Shown here: positions 48,634 to 57,206 of the stretch, one piece after another
Position numbering within the stretch: position 1 is the stretch's first letter
Layout: each line of letters opens with the position of its first letter
The notes under the pieces: generated by a model
Databases searched by the model: none
The model's input: the letters and a program-made list of their open reading frames with translations, nothing else
Told to the model about the DNA's origin: nothing
Position numbers and translations under genes: made by a program
Source of the DNA: Neoalteromonas arenosi
GTDB lineage: Bacteria; Pseudomonadota; Gammaproteobacteria; Enterobacterales; Alteromonadaceae
Assembly: GCF_030362855.1 (NCBI RefSeq)
Contig: NZ_JAUCBP010000006.1
Coordinates: 326,336 to 390,335 of the forward strand
Length of the DNA stretch: 64,000 nucleotides
Direction: 5' to 3'

Positions 48634-49650
48634 CTAATTGTCGTAAAAGCCACTGACCGCGTAGATGTCTTCAATCAATGACAAAACTTTTAACGCGTCT
48701 TCACTATTGCCATTGGGCAGAGGTTGATCATTGAGTATTGCCGCGACAAACTCAGCGTGCTCAAGACGCCAACTGTCATCATTTTCAAACCACACGGTTT
48801 GCTCGGCCGGCTTACCCATTGCAAAGGTGATGTCTTCGAACTCGCGCTTCCCAGTAACGAGTTTTTCCGGGGCATAACTTCTCGACTCAGATAAGATACC
48901 ATCGAGATTGATAAAACCATTCTCAAAGCACATTTCAAGCAGGAACTTATGCTTCCACTGCGTTGCACTGCTGTGCAAGGTCGCAATCACGTCGCCTGAT
49001 TTGAGGGTTACAAAGGCATTGTCCTCAACGTCGACATCCCAATAACCTTTGGATAGTTGAGCCGCCGTCACGTCAAACGATAACCCGCTCAAATGATGGA
49101 ACAAATCAAGCATGTGAATGCCTTGGTCCATCAAGATGCCGCCGCCGCTATAGTTTTTAAAGTTACGCCAGTTCTCGTGATAATCGATGCTACCCGCTTT
49201 ACCATAAACACCACGCATCCAAATCAGACGGCCAAATTCACGGCGTTCAATCAGTTGCTTCGCTTGACTAACGCTATAGTGTAAACGGTGGTTAAATCCG
49301 TACTTAAGTACTCGATCTGAGTCTGCTTCAGTCGCAATTACAGTAGCAAGTTCGGCTGACGTCTTAGCCGGTGGTTTTTCACAGAAAACGTGTAAACCTT
49401 TTTCTAAGCCTTGCTTGGTGTATATTGCAGCGACATTGTTAAACGCGCACACAAATAATGCATCAAGGTCGGCATTGAGCAATTCGTCAAAGGATTGGCA
49501 TTGGGTTACCGCGGAGGGAATATTAGCGGCGTAATCAGGATTAGTTTCAAAAACTGCAGTCAGCACAGTGTCGGGATGATGCGCGATTTCTCGCGCACGA
49601 ATTTGTCCCATTTTGCCAAAACCGGCAATCCCGCATTTCAGCTGGGCCAT
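48634..49650 (-). CDS. Gfo/Idh/MocA family oxidoreductase
   Basis: This 338-aa protein has the N-terminal Rossmann motif CGIAGFGKMGQIRA and the family EKP motif in GLHVFCEKPPAKTSAE. The C-terminal domain contains SGGGILMDQGIHMLDL with the conserved His. Members act on sugars, inositols or their nucleotides with NAD(P). Inositol dehydrogenase-like activity would suit a cyclitol intermediate. Confidence 0.88.
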   Translation of the reverse strand: MAQLKCGIAGFGKMGQIRAREIAHHPDTVLTAVFETNPDYAANIPSAVTQCQSFDELLNADLDALFVCAFNNVAAIYTKQGLEKGLHVFCEKPPAKTSAELATVIATEADSDRVLKYGFNHRLHYSVSQAKQLIERREFGRLIWMRGVYGKAGSIDYHENWRNFKNYSGGGILMDQGIHMLDLFHHLSGLSFDVTAAQLSKGYWDVDVEDNAFVTLKSGDVIATLHSSATQWKHKFLLEMCFENGFINLDGILSESRSYAPEKLVTGKREFEDITFAMGKPAEQTVWFENDDSWRLEHAEFVAAILNDQPLPNGNSEDALKVLSLIEDIYAVSGFYDN

Positions 49651-49652
49651 AC

Positions 49653-50243
49653 TTAACCTACGTCTTTTAACTCAGCACTTGATTGTAAATGTTGATAGTA
49701 AGAAAAAATCACGTGATCAACCATCATGTGCAGATCTTCTACCACACCATAATCACCTTTCTCCGTAGCAACGTGGAAAACGTGATCAGCATCTTTGCGC
49801 AGTTCGCCACCATCAAATCCGGTAAGACCGACAACAGGAGTACCGATTGATTTAGCGTATTTAACCGCTTTAACGATATTGGGCGAGTTTCCGCTACAGG
49901 AAATACCAATAAGTAAATCTTCAGGCTTTAAGCGCCCTTCTAGCTGTGTGCTGAAAATATTTTCATAACCCGTGTCATTAGCAATTGCAGTACACACTGA
50001 CACATTGTCACCTAAGCTCTCTACGTCAAATTGGCGGATCCCGCGTAATTTCAAACCGACTGCCAGGTCATTTGCCATATGTGACGCTGTGGCTGCACTG
50101 CCACCATTACCCATAACGAAAATACGACCAGATGCAGCATGACAACGCTCGAGCGCTTGAATAATGTCAACGATCTCCTGTGGATCGATGCGCGACAACA
50201 CTTGCTTAATTCTTTCAATATAGCCCTGCACAAAACTTAGCAT
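49653..50243 (-). CDS. SIS-domain isomerase, GmhA (phosphoheptose isomerase)-like
   Basis: The 196-aa protein has FVMGNGGSAATASHMANDL, ISCSGNSPNIVKAVKYAK and the C-terminal VEDLHMMVDHVIFSYY of GmhA-type isomerases, which turn sedoheptulose-7-phosphate into D-glycero-manno-heptose-7-phosphate. The ATG at 50243 is used, as AGGGG lies 7 nt before it. Sedoheptulose-7-phosphate is also a substrate of some AroB-like cyclases, which gives a link with 46913. Confidence 0.85.
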   Translation of the reverse strand: MLSFVQGYIERIKQVLSRIDPQEIVDIIQALERCHAASGRIFVMGNGGSAATASHMANDLAVGLKLRGIRQFDVESLGDNVSVCTAIANDTGYENIFSTQLEGRLKPEDLLIGISCSGNSPNIVKAVKYAKSIGTPVVGLTGFDGGELRKDADHVFHVATEKGDYGVVEDLHMMVDHVIFSYYQHLQSSAELKDVG

Positions 50244-50253
50244 GGTATTCCCC

Positions 50254-51561
50254 TTAAACTGTATCAATAAGGTATATCTGTTTTATTTTATCGTCGGAAA
50301 TTCCAACTTCTGAAGTTAAATATTTCCTGATCGCTTGTTCTCGCCCTAACACACAGATCAAAACCACGTCGTATTCGAGCTGTTTTAGTCTTCTCGGATC
50401 CTCAACAAATTCCCACTGTTGATAGTTCAAATCCACGGTGCAAATCACACTATCTTCGAGTAACGGAGTTATCAACCGTCGAAAATGACTATTGCCATAT
50501 AGCACGATCCGATGATACTCGGCTTGCAGTTGCGTCAGTTGTTCGATGACGGTGTTGAGCTGCTTGCTAAAGCGCAGCAGAGCCGCCTCGTTGGCGCCAC
50601 CAGAATCATGCTTAACCTTATCTGACATTGACGCAGAATAGAAGCATTGACGTAACTTTAGCAGCGTTGGTTGGTCGTCAATGTTATCGAAAAAATCAAA
50701 GTCGTCGAATTTATAACCAAAGCGCATAAAGCGCTGCTGAATTTTCTCAAAACGTTGTAACGCAGCGGCAGAATATTGATTGTCTAATTTTTTTACTAAG
50801 GCAAGTGCACATAGCGCCAAACGCTTTTTGAACGCCTGCGGCTCAGCTTCTTCTTGATTGGCAAGCCATTCGCGCGTTTGTTCCAACATCCAAAACATAT
50901 CCTCGATATTTTTGTCTGATAACACGTTGGTTAATGACTCTGCAGCAACGTAATAGTGATACAAAGGTTCTTTTATGACCTGCACATTATTCGCATGCCA
51001 ATACAACTTGTAGCTTGTGGCTAAATCCTCATAAACCCTATGCTCTGGAAAACCTATGCCGTAGTCCTTAAACAATGCCAGCGAAAACACGCGAGAGCAT
51101 GCTGAACTGTCGCTTTCGCAGCGCAATACTCTTGCATAATTACCCGTCACACTGCGTCGCATGCGCCAAATATATTGTCCATCCGGTGCACGCCGCTCGT
51201 AATCGAACTCAATAATGTCGGGGTGTTCTGCATGAATGATTGTGAGGAGCTTTTGCAACGCTAGAGGGGCTAATTGATCGTCACTGTCGACAAACATAAC
51301 GTAGCTACCCGTAGCCGCGCTGACCCCAGTATTACGCGCGCCCCCCAAGCCTTTGTTTGATTGATTTAGCAAGCGCGAGTTGGGAATATCGCGCAAAGTA
51401 CGCTCCACAAGCTCCGGCGTGCTGTCTGTCGAGCCATCATTGACGACAATCAGCTCGCACTGTTCAAAAGCCGTTTGATTAACGATGCTACACAAAGTCG
51501 CTGAAACCGAAGTTTCAGCGTTAAAGGCCGGTACGACAATACTGATGTAGGGCTGAGTCAT
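50254..51561 (-). CDS. Family 2 glycosyltransferase with extra C-terminal domain
   Basis: The 435-aa protein has a GT2 fold (YISIVVPAFNAETSVSATL, VVNDGSTDSTPELVERT, metal-binding DSDD in MFVDSDDQLAP, and RVYEDLATSYKLY). The C-terminal third holds a Rossmann-like part (YHRIVLYGNSHFRRL) of unknown role. The ATG at 51561 overlaps the upstream stop (ATGA). Donor and acceptor are unknown. Confidence 0.85.
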   Translation of the reverse strand: MTQPYISIVVPAFNAETSVSATLCSIVNQTAFEQCELIVVNDGSTDSTPELVERTLRDIPNSRLLNQSNKGLGGARNTGVSAATGSYVMFVDSDDQLAPLALQKLLTIIHAEHPDIIEFDYERRAPDGQYIWRMRRSVTGNYARVLRCESDSSACSRVFSLALFKDYGIGFPEHRVYEDLATSYKLYWHANNVQVIKEPLYHYYVAAESLTNVLSDKNIEDMFWMLEQTREWLANQEEAEPQAFKKRLALCALALVKKLDNQYSAAALQRFEKIQQRFMRFGYKFDDFDFFDNIDDQPTLLKLRQCFYSASMSDKVKHDSGGANEAALLRFSKQLNTVIEQLTQLQAEYHRIVLYGNSHFRRLITPLLEDSVICTVDLNYQQWEFVEDPRRLKQLEYDVVLICVLGREQAIRKYLTSEVGISDDKIKQIYLIDTV

Positions 51562-53474
51562 CGCTTCTGGCAAATGAGCATTTGTGTCGCCTGATGATAG
51601 TTTGTGACGCGATGGTCAATCACGTCAAATGCGCTATCGATATAGCGTCTGAATTCGGCAAATCCCCATTCGCGTTGATGCGCCTTGTTGCGCGGCGGCC
51701 CGAGCTGGAAAGGTGAATCTGGCGGGTAGACCAAATCGCGATCAGGGGTTGATAAAATCAAGTACTTGAACTCTTGATGCTGTAAAAAGCGCAGTAAGTC
51801 ATCTGGATCAACCAAGTGCTCAATCACATCTGAACACACTACAACATCAGCACTAAATTGATGCTCAGTAGTAAACTCTGACACCTGCCAATTGTGCTCT
51901 GGATACTTTTTCCGCAGTGTTTCAACATTGACTGGCAATTCTAATCCCAGCGTATCGTAATCACCTAAGTACTTGATGAGCTTATATCCCGAACCTGCGC
52001 CGACATCGACAATGCGCTTGAACCCGTGAGTTTTCATCAAGCCCAATGCATGTAAATAGACCTCCAGTTGCCACTCGTCTTCGCAGTCAGTATCGTCGTA
52101 GTGATGATATTCCGTGCGCGATACATAATGACTAGGTAACTCAAATGTTTTCGGCGGTGCAAATGACACATGACTGCGTTCTTCGATGAGAGTTTTAACC
52201 CGCTGGGCTGCTAAATCTGAAGGAGCAACGGCTGCTGGCAAGTTACATTTGCGCGCCAAGAATTGTGCTGCCTTTTTGCGCACGTCGACGCGTACCGCAA
52301 GATTGTGAGCTATTGCTTTGGCCAAGTCTTGTTCGTTATCAACAATATCAAACGCCCCCATTGGATCGTTATACAGCTTAACTTGCTCACCGTGCGGGTT
52401 AAAGTAGATGACGGGTTTACCCAAGGCCAACGCTTCAATTAATACTGTACTAAAACGCGTTATGACAAGTGAGGATTCGGCGATTGTTTTATAGACCGAC
52501 GTGGTAGAAACTTTATCCGCGGGCAATTCCCCTTTGTCCGCAGGATGCTGTGAGATGATAAAATCAGCGCCCGCTTGATCACATGCCGCAATAGCTTGAG
52601 ACACCCAACCATCTCGCGCTTCTTCAAACGAACCGTAAGTAAAGTTTACATTTAACATTACGCGTGGCGTATCGGGCTCGTCGACCGGCCGATGATACAT
52701 AGCAAATAGTTTGGGTAAGCCAACAACTGTGCATTTGTCCGCCTTGTTAGTCAGGAATTTTAAATCGTCACTGCCCATGGTCATCACATATTCGACGGTT
52801 TGATAGGCGTTGCGATCATAGCTGTAGTCGGTATCCTCGAAATCTTCGATACCATCAACCATACCAATAGTGAGAATACCGCGCTCTCGCTCGCTTTGAA
52901 TGAATGGTCGCCCGAATGCTTGTTCCCAGTCGATCGATGCTACAACACAGCGACGATTAACATTAGCTAATGCATCACGGCGCACGCGGGGAATATCGCT
53001 GTTCTGTTGATACCCATGGGTCACGTCTGATTCTGGGCCGCCGCCAATATCGATGATCGCAGAACGGATATTTATTTTACTTAACGAACGACTCAGTAAC
53101 GACATATCCGTTACATTTGAACGATTAAACGGCAGCAGCAATACATCGTAGTCGTTCGAAGCGTTCAACAGTGCCTCAAAGTCACTGACCGCAATATATT
53201 GAAAAGAAGCGGTGTCATAAACAAATGCGGGCGCTGCAAAATTGGTGGCGATTTCACGCCAATAGTTCGGGCTATTGATGACGATACAATCTGCCGCGTT
53301 TGCAGCAGTGATATCAACACCGTCTGCACTTTGCTTATATGAGTCAAAGAAGCCAACTACATTGGCGCCGGTGGCTTCTAAATCCGCCTTCATCTGGCGA
53401 GTGAGATCGTTATCTGGTGCGAGTACTATCGATTTATTGGCAAAAAAGCTAATGGGTTTAAACTGATCTTTCAT
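51558..53474 (-). CDS. GT-B/CDP-glycerophosphotransferase-like and methyltransferase fusion
   Basis: This 638-aa protein appears to be two enzymes. Residues to about 430 include a region resembling CDP-glycerol glycerophosphotransferase/KpsS-type GT-B transferases (DFIISQHPADKGELPADKVS and SSLVITRFSTVLIEALALGK). From residue 485 a SAM methyltransferase follows (FKRIVDVGAGSGYKL, VVVCSDVIEHLVDPDD). The first domain assignment is weak, the second strong. It may transfer and then methylate a glycan unit. An 88-nt gap separates it from maf. Confidence 0.72.
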   Translation of the reverse strand: MKDQFKPISFFANKSIVLAPDNDLTRQMKADLEATGANVVGFFDSYKQSADGVDITAANAADCIVINSPNYWREIATNFAAPAFVYDTASFQYIAVSDFEALLNASNDYDVLLLPFNRSNVTDMSLLSRSLSKINIRSAIIDIGGGPESDVTHGYQQNSDIPRVRRDALANVNRRCVVASIDWEQAFGRPFIQSERERGILTIGMVDGIEDFEDTDYSYDRNAYQTVEYVMTMGSDDLKFLTNKADKCTVVGLPKLFAMYHRPVDEPDTPRVMLNVNFTYGSFEEARDGWVSQAIAACDQAGADFIISQHPADKGELPADKVSTTSVYKTIAESSLVITRFSTVLIEALALGKPVIYFNPHGEQVKLYNDPMGAFDIVDNEQDLAKAIAHNLAVRVDVRKKAAQFLARKCNLPAAVAPSDLAAQRVKTLIEERSHVSFAPPKTFELPSHYVSRTEYHHYDDTDCEDEWQLEVYLHALGLMKTHGFKRIVDVGAGSGYKLIKYLGDYDTLGLELPVNVETLRKKYPEHNWQVSEFTTEHQFSADVVVCSDVIEHLVDPDDLLRFLQHQEFKYLILSTPDRDLVYPPDSPFQLGPPRNKAHQREWGFAEFRRYIDSAFDVIDHRVTNYHQATQMLICQKR

Positions 53475-53562
53475 TAAGCACCCTGCGGTCTATTCGTTTT
53501 ATATGATAGGTATGGTGTTAGTATCGACATAAAAATTATTTTCTAAATAGCTGCAACTGGCT

Positions 53563-56500
53563 TCAACCGCGCTGCAATCCATAGTCATCAGTGATAAGTG
53601 GAATCAATCCATCGCGCAGCTGCTGCGCAAATGTCTCGGCTTTATCCAACGGATAAACCGAACGGATTAGCGCTTCAAGCAGGATTGGATGCCCTACCGG
53701 TCGCCCAGCATTCATCGCTTTGTCAACCAAGTTTTCTGCGTCTATTGCAGCTTCAAACGGTATGTATAGATAGTATGGAAATTCGATGTATTGATTAAAT
53801 TCGCTAAAGCATTCAACCAATTGCAATAACTCCGGATTGCGTTCTTGATAATTTTCAACAAACGTCAGTTTGGGAATCACTATCGTATTAACGAGCTCTT
53901 CTTCAACTGCCCTCGCACCGTGCATAACGTGCATCGGATCGACGTAATAACTGCGGTTTCCGGTAAGAAATTCGGTCACTTGACTGTCACAGCGGATTGC
54001 ATCATGAGCAAACACCATGGCGAGGTTAAGTGACTCGTATGTTTGTCTAAGTCCCTGAAAAGCCGACAAGTCATGGGTGACAATAACAATTTGTGGGGGT
54101 TGCTCGGTGCTAGCTGCCATACGCAAGTCTTGATGCACTTGATCTAATGGTATGGTGTCCATGAAAATCAAAAGTGCATCAACATCTGCTGTATTAGTTT
54201 GATTGTCGACTACCACTAACTTGGGCGCTACTTTAGCTAAGATCCGCGTGGTTTTCTCTTGATAGTTCGGTGTAACTCGCACCATGGTACGTCGTTCAAC
54301 TAGATTCCGCTCAAGATAGATTTGTTCGCGCTGATGGTGAAGCGAATGAGCGAAATCATAGCTATTCGCAAAACACAGATACTCTGATTCAACGGCACGC
54401 AACATCTTTTGCCACGCATGCACAGCTTTCATCAGCGGCGACGCCTCGCCGCCGTCACTGTCAGCCGAATCACCGAGAGAAATCAGCTTACTAAATACCG
54501 CATGCGCATAATTACTACTGCCATAAATCAGATAAAACAACAATGAACGACCGGATTGATAGCTGTTATGCAACGTAACTTTGGTTTGGCTGATTAAGCT
54601 TTCCACGTCAATTTCGTCGGCTAAACACTGTGTCGTCAAACTTATCAGGTGCGCGATCTCTTTCTTTAATAACTCAAGCGAGTAGCGATGCCCAAACTTC
54701 TGCTGGTAATCCCCTTGCTCGCCCACGCCCTTAAAGCAGTTAGTTTTGATTGCCGCGAGTGCTGACTGCTGTTCAGTTGGTGATGAGGTAATTAGCACAT
54801 CTTCCAAACGCAACGGACTAGTGCCAGCGATTCTCGCTCCGTCTGAGCAATTAAAACTTTCAACAGTATGCGAGCGCAAAGAAAGCTCAAGAATATCTTT
54901 TGCAATTTTAAATTCGTACTTGGTTGATACAACCTTACGAAAATTACCCGCCACTAATAATTGCGAACGATTTTTGCGTTTGTAATCATACAGCTGTACG
55001 CCTTTGTCATCGTAATATCCGCTGAGTTTCGAATGATGGGATTCCCAATCAATAAACCCCAAATCAACGCCCAAAAAGTAAAGTTGATGAAAACCCAGCT
55101 CGAGAAATAAATTGACGACAAAATTGGTCACGGTTGGAAACGCGAATTCGAGTGTCGCCCATTCATCGGCCAACAGCTTTTGCGCTGACACCGTCGAAGA
55201 CTCTCCTTCCTTGAAAGCCAGCATAGTATCTTTAAATAACGCGGCAGTGTGCGGGTGAATGCCATTGCATGACAACAAGGTTATAGATTTTAAAAACTCA
55301 AACGCATTGATCCGCGAGTTCCAATCAAAAGTGGCGCGATTCTGCTCAATCTCTGCGTGAAAGTCTGGTGTAATTCCACTGCGATAAAGTACTTGTAAAG
55401 CAGTACCACAAGATACCACGATAACGTTTTCGCGCTCCGCTTTAATCAGTTCAATAGACTGATCAAGCGATGGTCCATTACCGACAACAAAAACAGGAAC
55501 ATCGCGGTGGGCAAGACTCAACGAGGTAGAGGCGTTCTTTATTAAAAATTTAGCGCCGTCGTTAATTAATGCACTGGTATGTGTTATGCCGAAACGCGCG
55601 TGATCAAAACACTCACCCATAGCAATAACCACTTGAAGCTGCTCGCGCAGGTGATTGACAGCATCGACTAAATCCGACCTAAAATAACCTTGATAGAAGA
55701 ACGTATTGGCCAACATATATGGCCCAATCGCATAGAACTGATTGAGTAAATCTCGAAATAGGTTCTCGCCATTATCACCAATGTTCAGATATATGCGACG
55801 CTCAGTAGCGTCGATATCTTTCAATAGCGAAGACCAATCTAAGGCGAATAAGCTGGCGTAAAAAAAGTCTGGGTCAGGTTCACAAATGAATAAATTTTGA
55901 ACTTCGTGAGCAGCGGTTAATTCCTGTAGTGAATAGCCTTGCAACAAGCCGAATAAAATTAATGATTGGACGTTTTCTGGCAGTTCATTGCGCTTTTCTT
56001 CGGTGTCTTCGAGTAACACTTCGGTGGCTTTAACAAAGCGATAATGAGTATAGGCTTTTAATTTTTCACCATCGTACCCCAAGATCAAACCATCTTTGTT
56101 GGGAAAGCGTTTGAACGTCTCATAACTGTTGTGACCGTCTTGTTCTGCACCATTGACAGAATAGACTTCGGCCAGTGTTTTATGCACTAACTCCACACTG
56201 CCTGCCGCATTTCGCATGGGTAACCATTGTTTCGGCTTATAGTCACCAAACTGGTTAGCTAAGTCTGGAAAGTACTCCTTAAACGCAATCATGTTTTGCT
56301 GAAAACGATGATCGTCTAACGGACTAATTTCCGAGAAGTTCTCACTCTGCAACGACCGAGTCCATCGAGGTAGTGACAACGAGGATGTCTGATAGAGATT
56401 GAACGGCAGTGGTTTAGACTTTAACTCCGCCCAAGAGTGCGCCAAAAATTCCTGCTGGATGGCATTAAATACGGTGTTATTGCAGTGCTTGTAAATATAC

Positions 56501-57111
56501 ACAGAGCTTGCATTAGTATGCTCAATAAGTTCCGTTAAATCGCTGATAATGTTCGCGCCGCTCTCGCCCACTTGAAAATAGATTGACGTATTTTTTTGTT
56601 GCGCAGCTTTGAGAATTTCGCGCCAATCGCAGCTGAGTAATGAGCCTTTAAACAATGATGTTTCTGGCTCATAAATGACCAAATGTCGGATCGTATAATC
56701 ATTGATCAAACGCTGTAAGTGATAACCTAACCCAACCCCCAAAACCACTACGCATTCAGATATTTCCGTAGGCTCCTGAGGTGGGTGTATGGTAGTCGAA
56801 TGAAACTCAACAAAGGGCAATCGGTGGATATGCGTGCGATATTGTTCTTCGACCTCTTGTCTGGGGGACTGCCCATAAAAAACACTCCCGGTGGTGACAT
56901 CGACAAAATTCATCTGCCCAGATTGATTTAAAAATACGCTAATCGCATCCTCGCTATGCCTATTTAAATGCGCCAGTACGTTTGGGGCATAGAGTTTGAA
57001 CGCGCGAATGTTTTGGCGCTGCCGCAGATCGAGTTCGCTGCTGAGGTTTGATTCAATAGCAGTTTGAGTTTGCTCATCAAAATCTAAGTGCGCACGAATA
57101 TTTTGATACAT
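53563..57111 (-). CDS. maf: Maf-type flagellin glycosyltransferase (6-hydroxymethylpterin pyrophosphokinase MptE-like domain)
   Basis: Maf proteins transfer pseudaminic or legionaminic acid-like sugars to flagellin in the cytoplasm before export. This 1182-aa protein has the MptE-like core from about residue 537 (VPVFVVGNGPSLDQSIEL, CGTALQVLYRSGITPDFHAE). Two related nucleotide-fold domains precede it, at 115-210 (VVLGVGLGYHLQRL, IYEPE) and 380-475 (LILFGLLQGYSLQEL, CEPDP). Most Maf proteins have one. Residues after about 850 form a helical C-terminal part plus a further domain that I do not recognise. Confidence 0.85.
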   Translation of the reverse strand: MYQNIRAHLDFDEQTQTAIESNLSSELDLRQRQNIRAFKLYAPNVLAHLNRHSEDAISVFLNQSGQMNFVDVTTGSVFYGQSPRQEVEEQYRTHIHRLPFVEFHSTTIHPPQEPTEISECVVVLGVGLGYHLQRLINDYTIRHLVIYEPETSLFKGSLLSCDWREILKAAQQKNTSIYFQVGESGANIISDLTELIEHTNASSVYIYKHCNNTVFNAIQQEFLAHSWAELKSKPLPFNLYQTSSLSLPRWTRSLQSENFSEISPLDDHRFQQNMIAFKEYFPDLANQFGDYKPKQWLPMRNAAGSVELVHKTLAEVYSVNGAEQDGHNSYETFKRFPNKDGLILGYDGEKLKAYTHYRFVKATEVLLEDTEEKRNELPENVQSLILFGLLQGYSLQELTAAHEVQNLFICEPDPDFFYASLFALDWSSLLKDIDATERRIYLNIGDNGENLFRDLLNQFYAIGPYMLANTFFYQGYFRSDLVDAVNHLREQLQVVIAMGECFDHARFGITHTSALINDGAKFLIKNASTSLSLAHRDVPVFVVGNGPSLDQSIELIKAERENVIVVSCGTALQVLYRSGITPDFHAEIEQNRATFDWNSRINAFEFLKSITLLSCNGIHPHTAALFKDTMLAFKEGESSTVSAQKLLADEWATLEFAFPTVTNFVVNLFLELGFHQLYFLGVDLGFIDWESHHSKLSGYYDDKGVQLYDYKRKNRSQLLVAGNFRKVVSTKYEFKIAKDILELSLRSHTVESFNCSDGARIAGTSPLRLEDVLITSSPTEQQSALAAIKTNCFKGVGEQGDYQQKFGHRYSLELLKKEIAHLISLTTQCLADEIDVESLISQTKVTLHNSYQSGRSLLFYLIYGSSNYAHAVFSKLISLGDSADSDGGEASPLMKAVHAWQKMLRAVESEYLCFANSYDFAHSLHHQREQIYLERNLVERRTMVRVTPNYQEKTTRILAKVAPKLVVVDNQTNTADVDALLIFMDTIPLDQVHQDLRMAASTEQPPQIVIVTHDLSAFQGLRQTYESLNLAMVFAHDAIRCDSQVTEFLTGNRSYYVDPMHVMHGARAVEEELVNTIVIPKLTFVENYQERNPELLQLVECFSEFNQYIEFPYYLYIPFEAAIDAENLVDKAMNAGRPVGHPILLEALIRSVYPLDKAETFAQQLRDGLIPLITDDYGLQRG

Positions 57112-57206
57112 GTCTGAGTTTTTTATGGTTATAGCGACAGTGAGATAACAATAACACAGTCTGATTTAAGAGTCTGGCTTTCAGCGTGTCTAAACAAAGT
57201 GGAATT

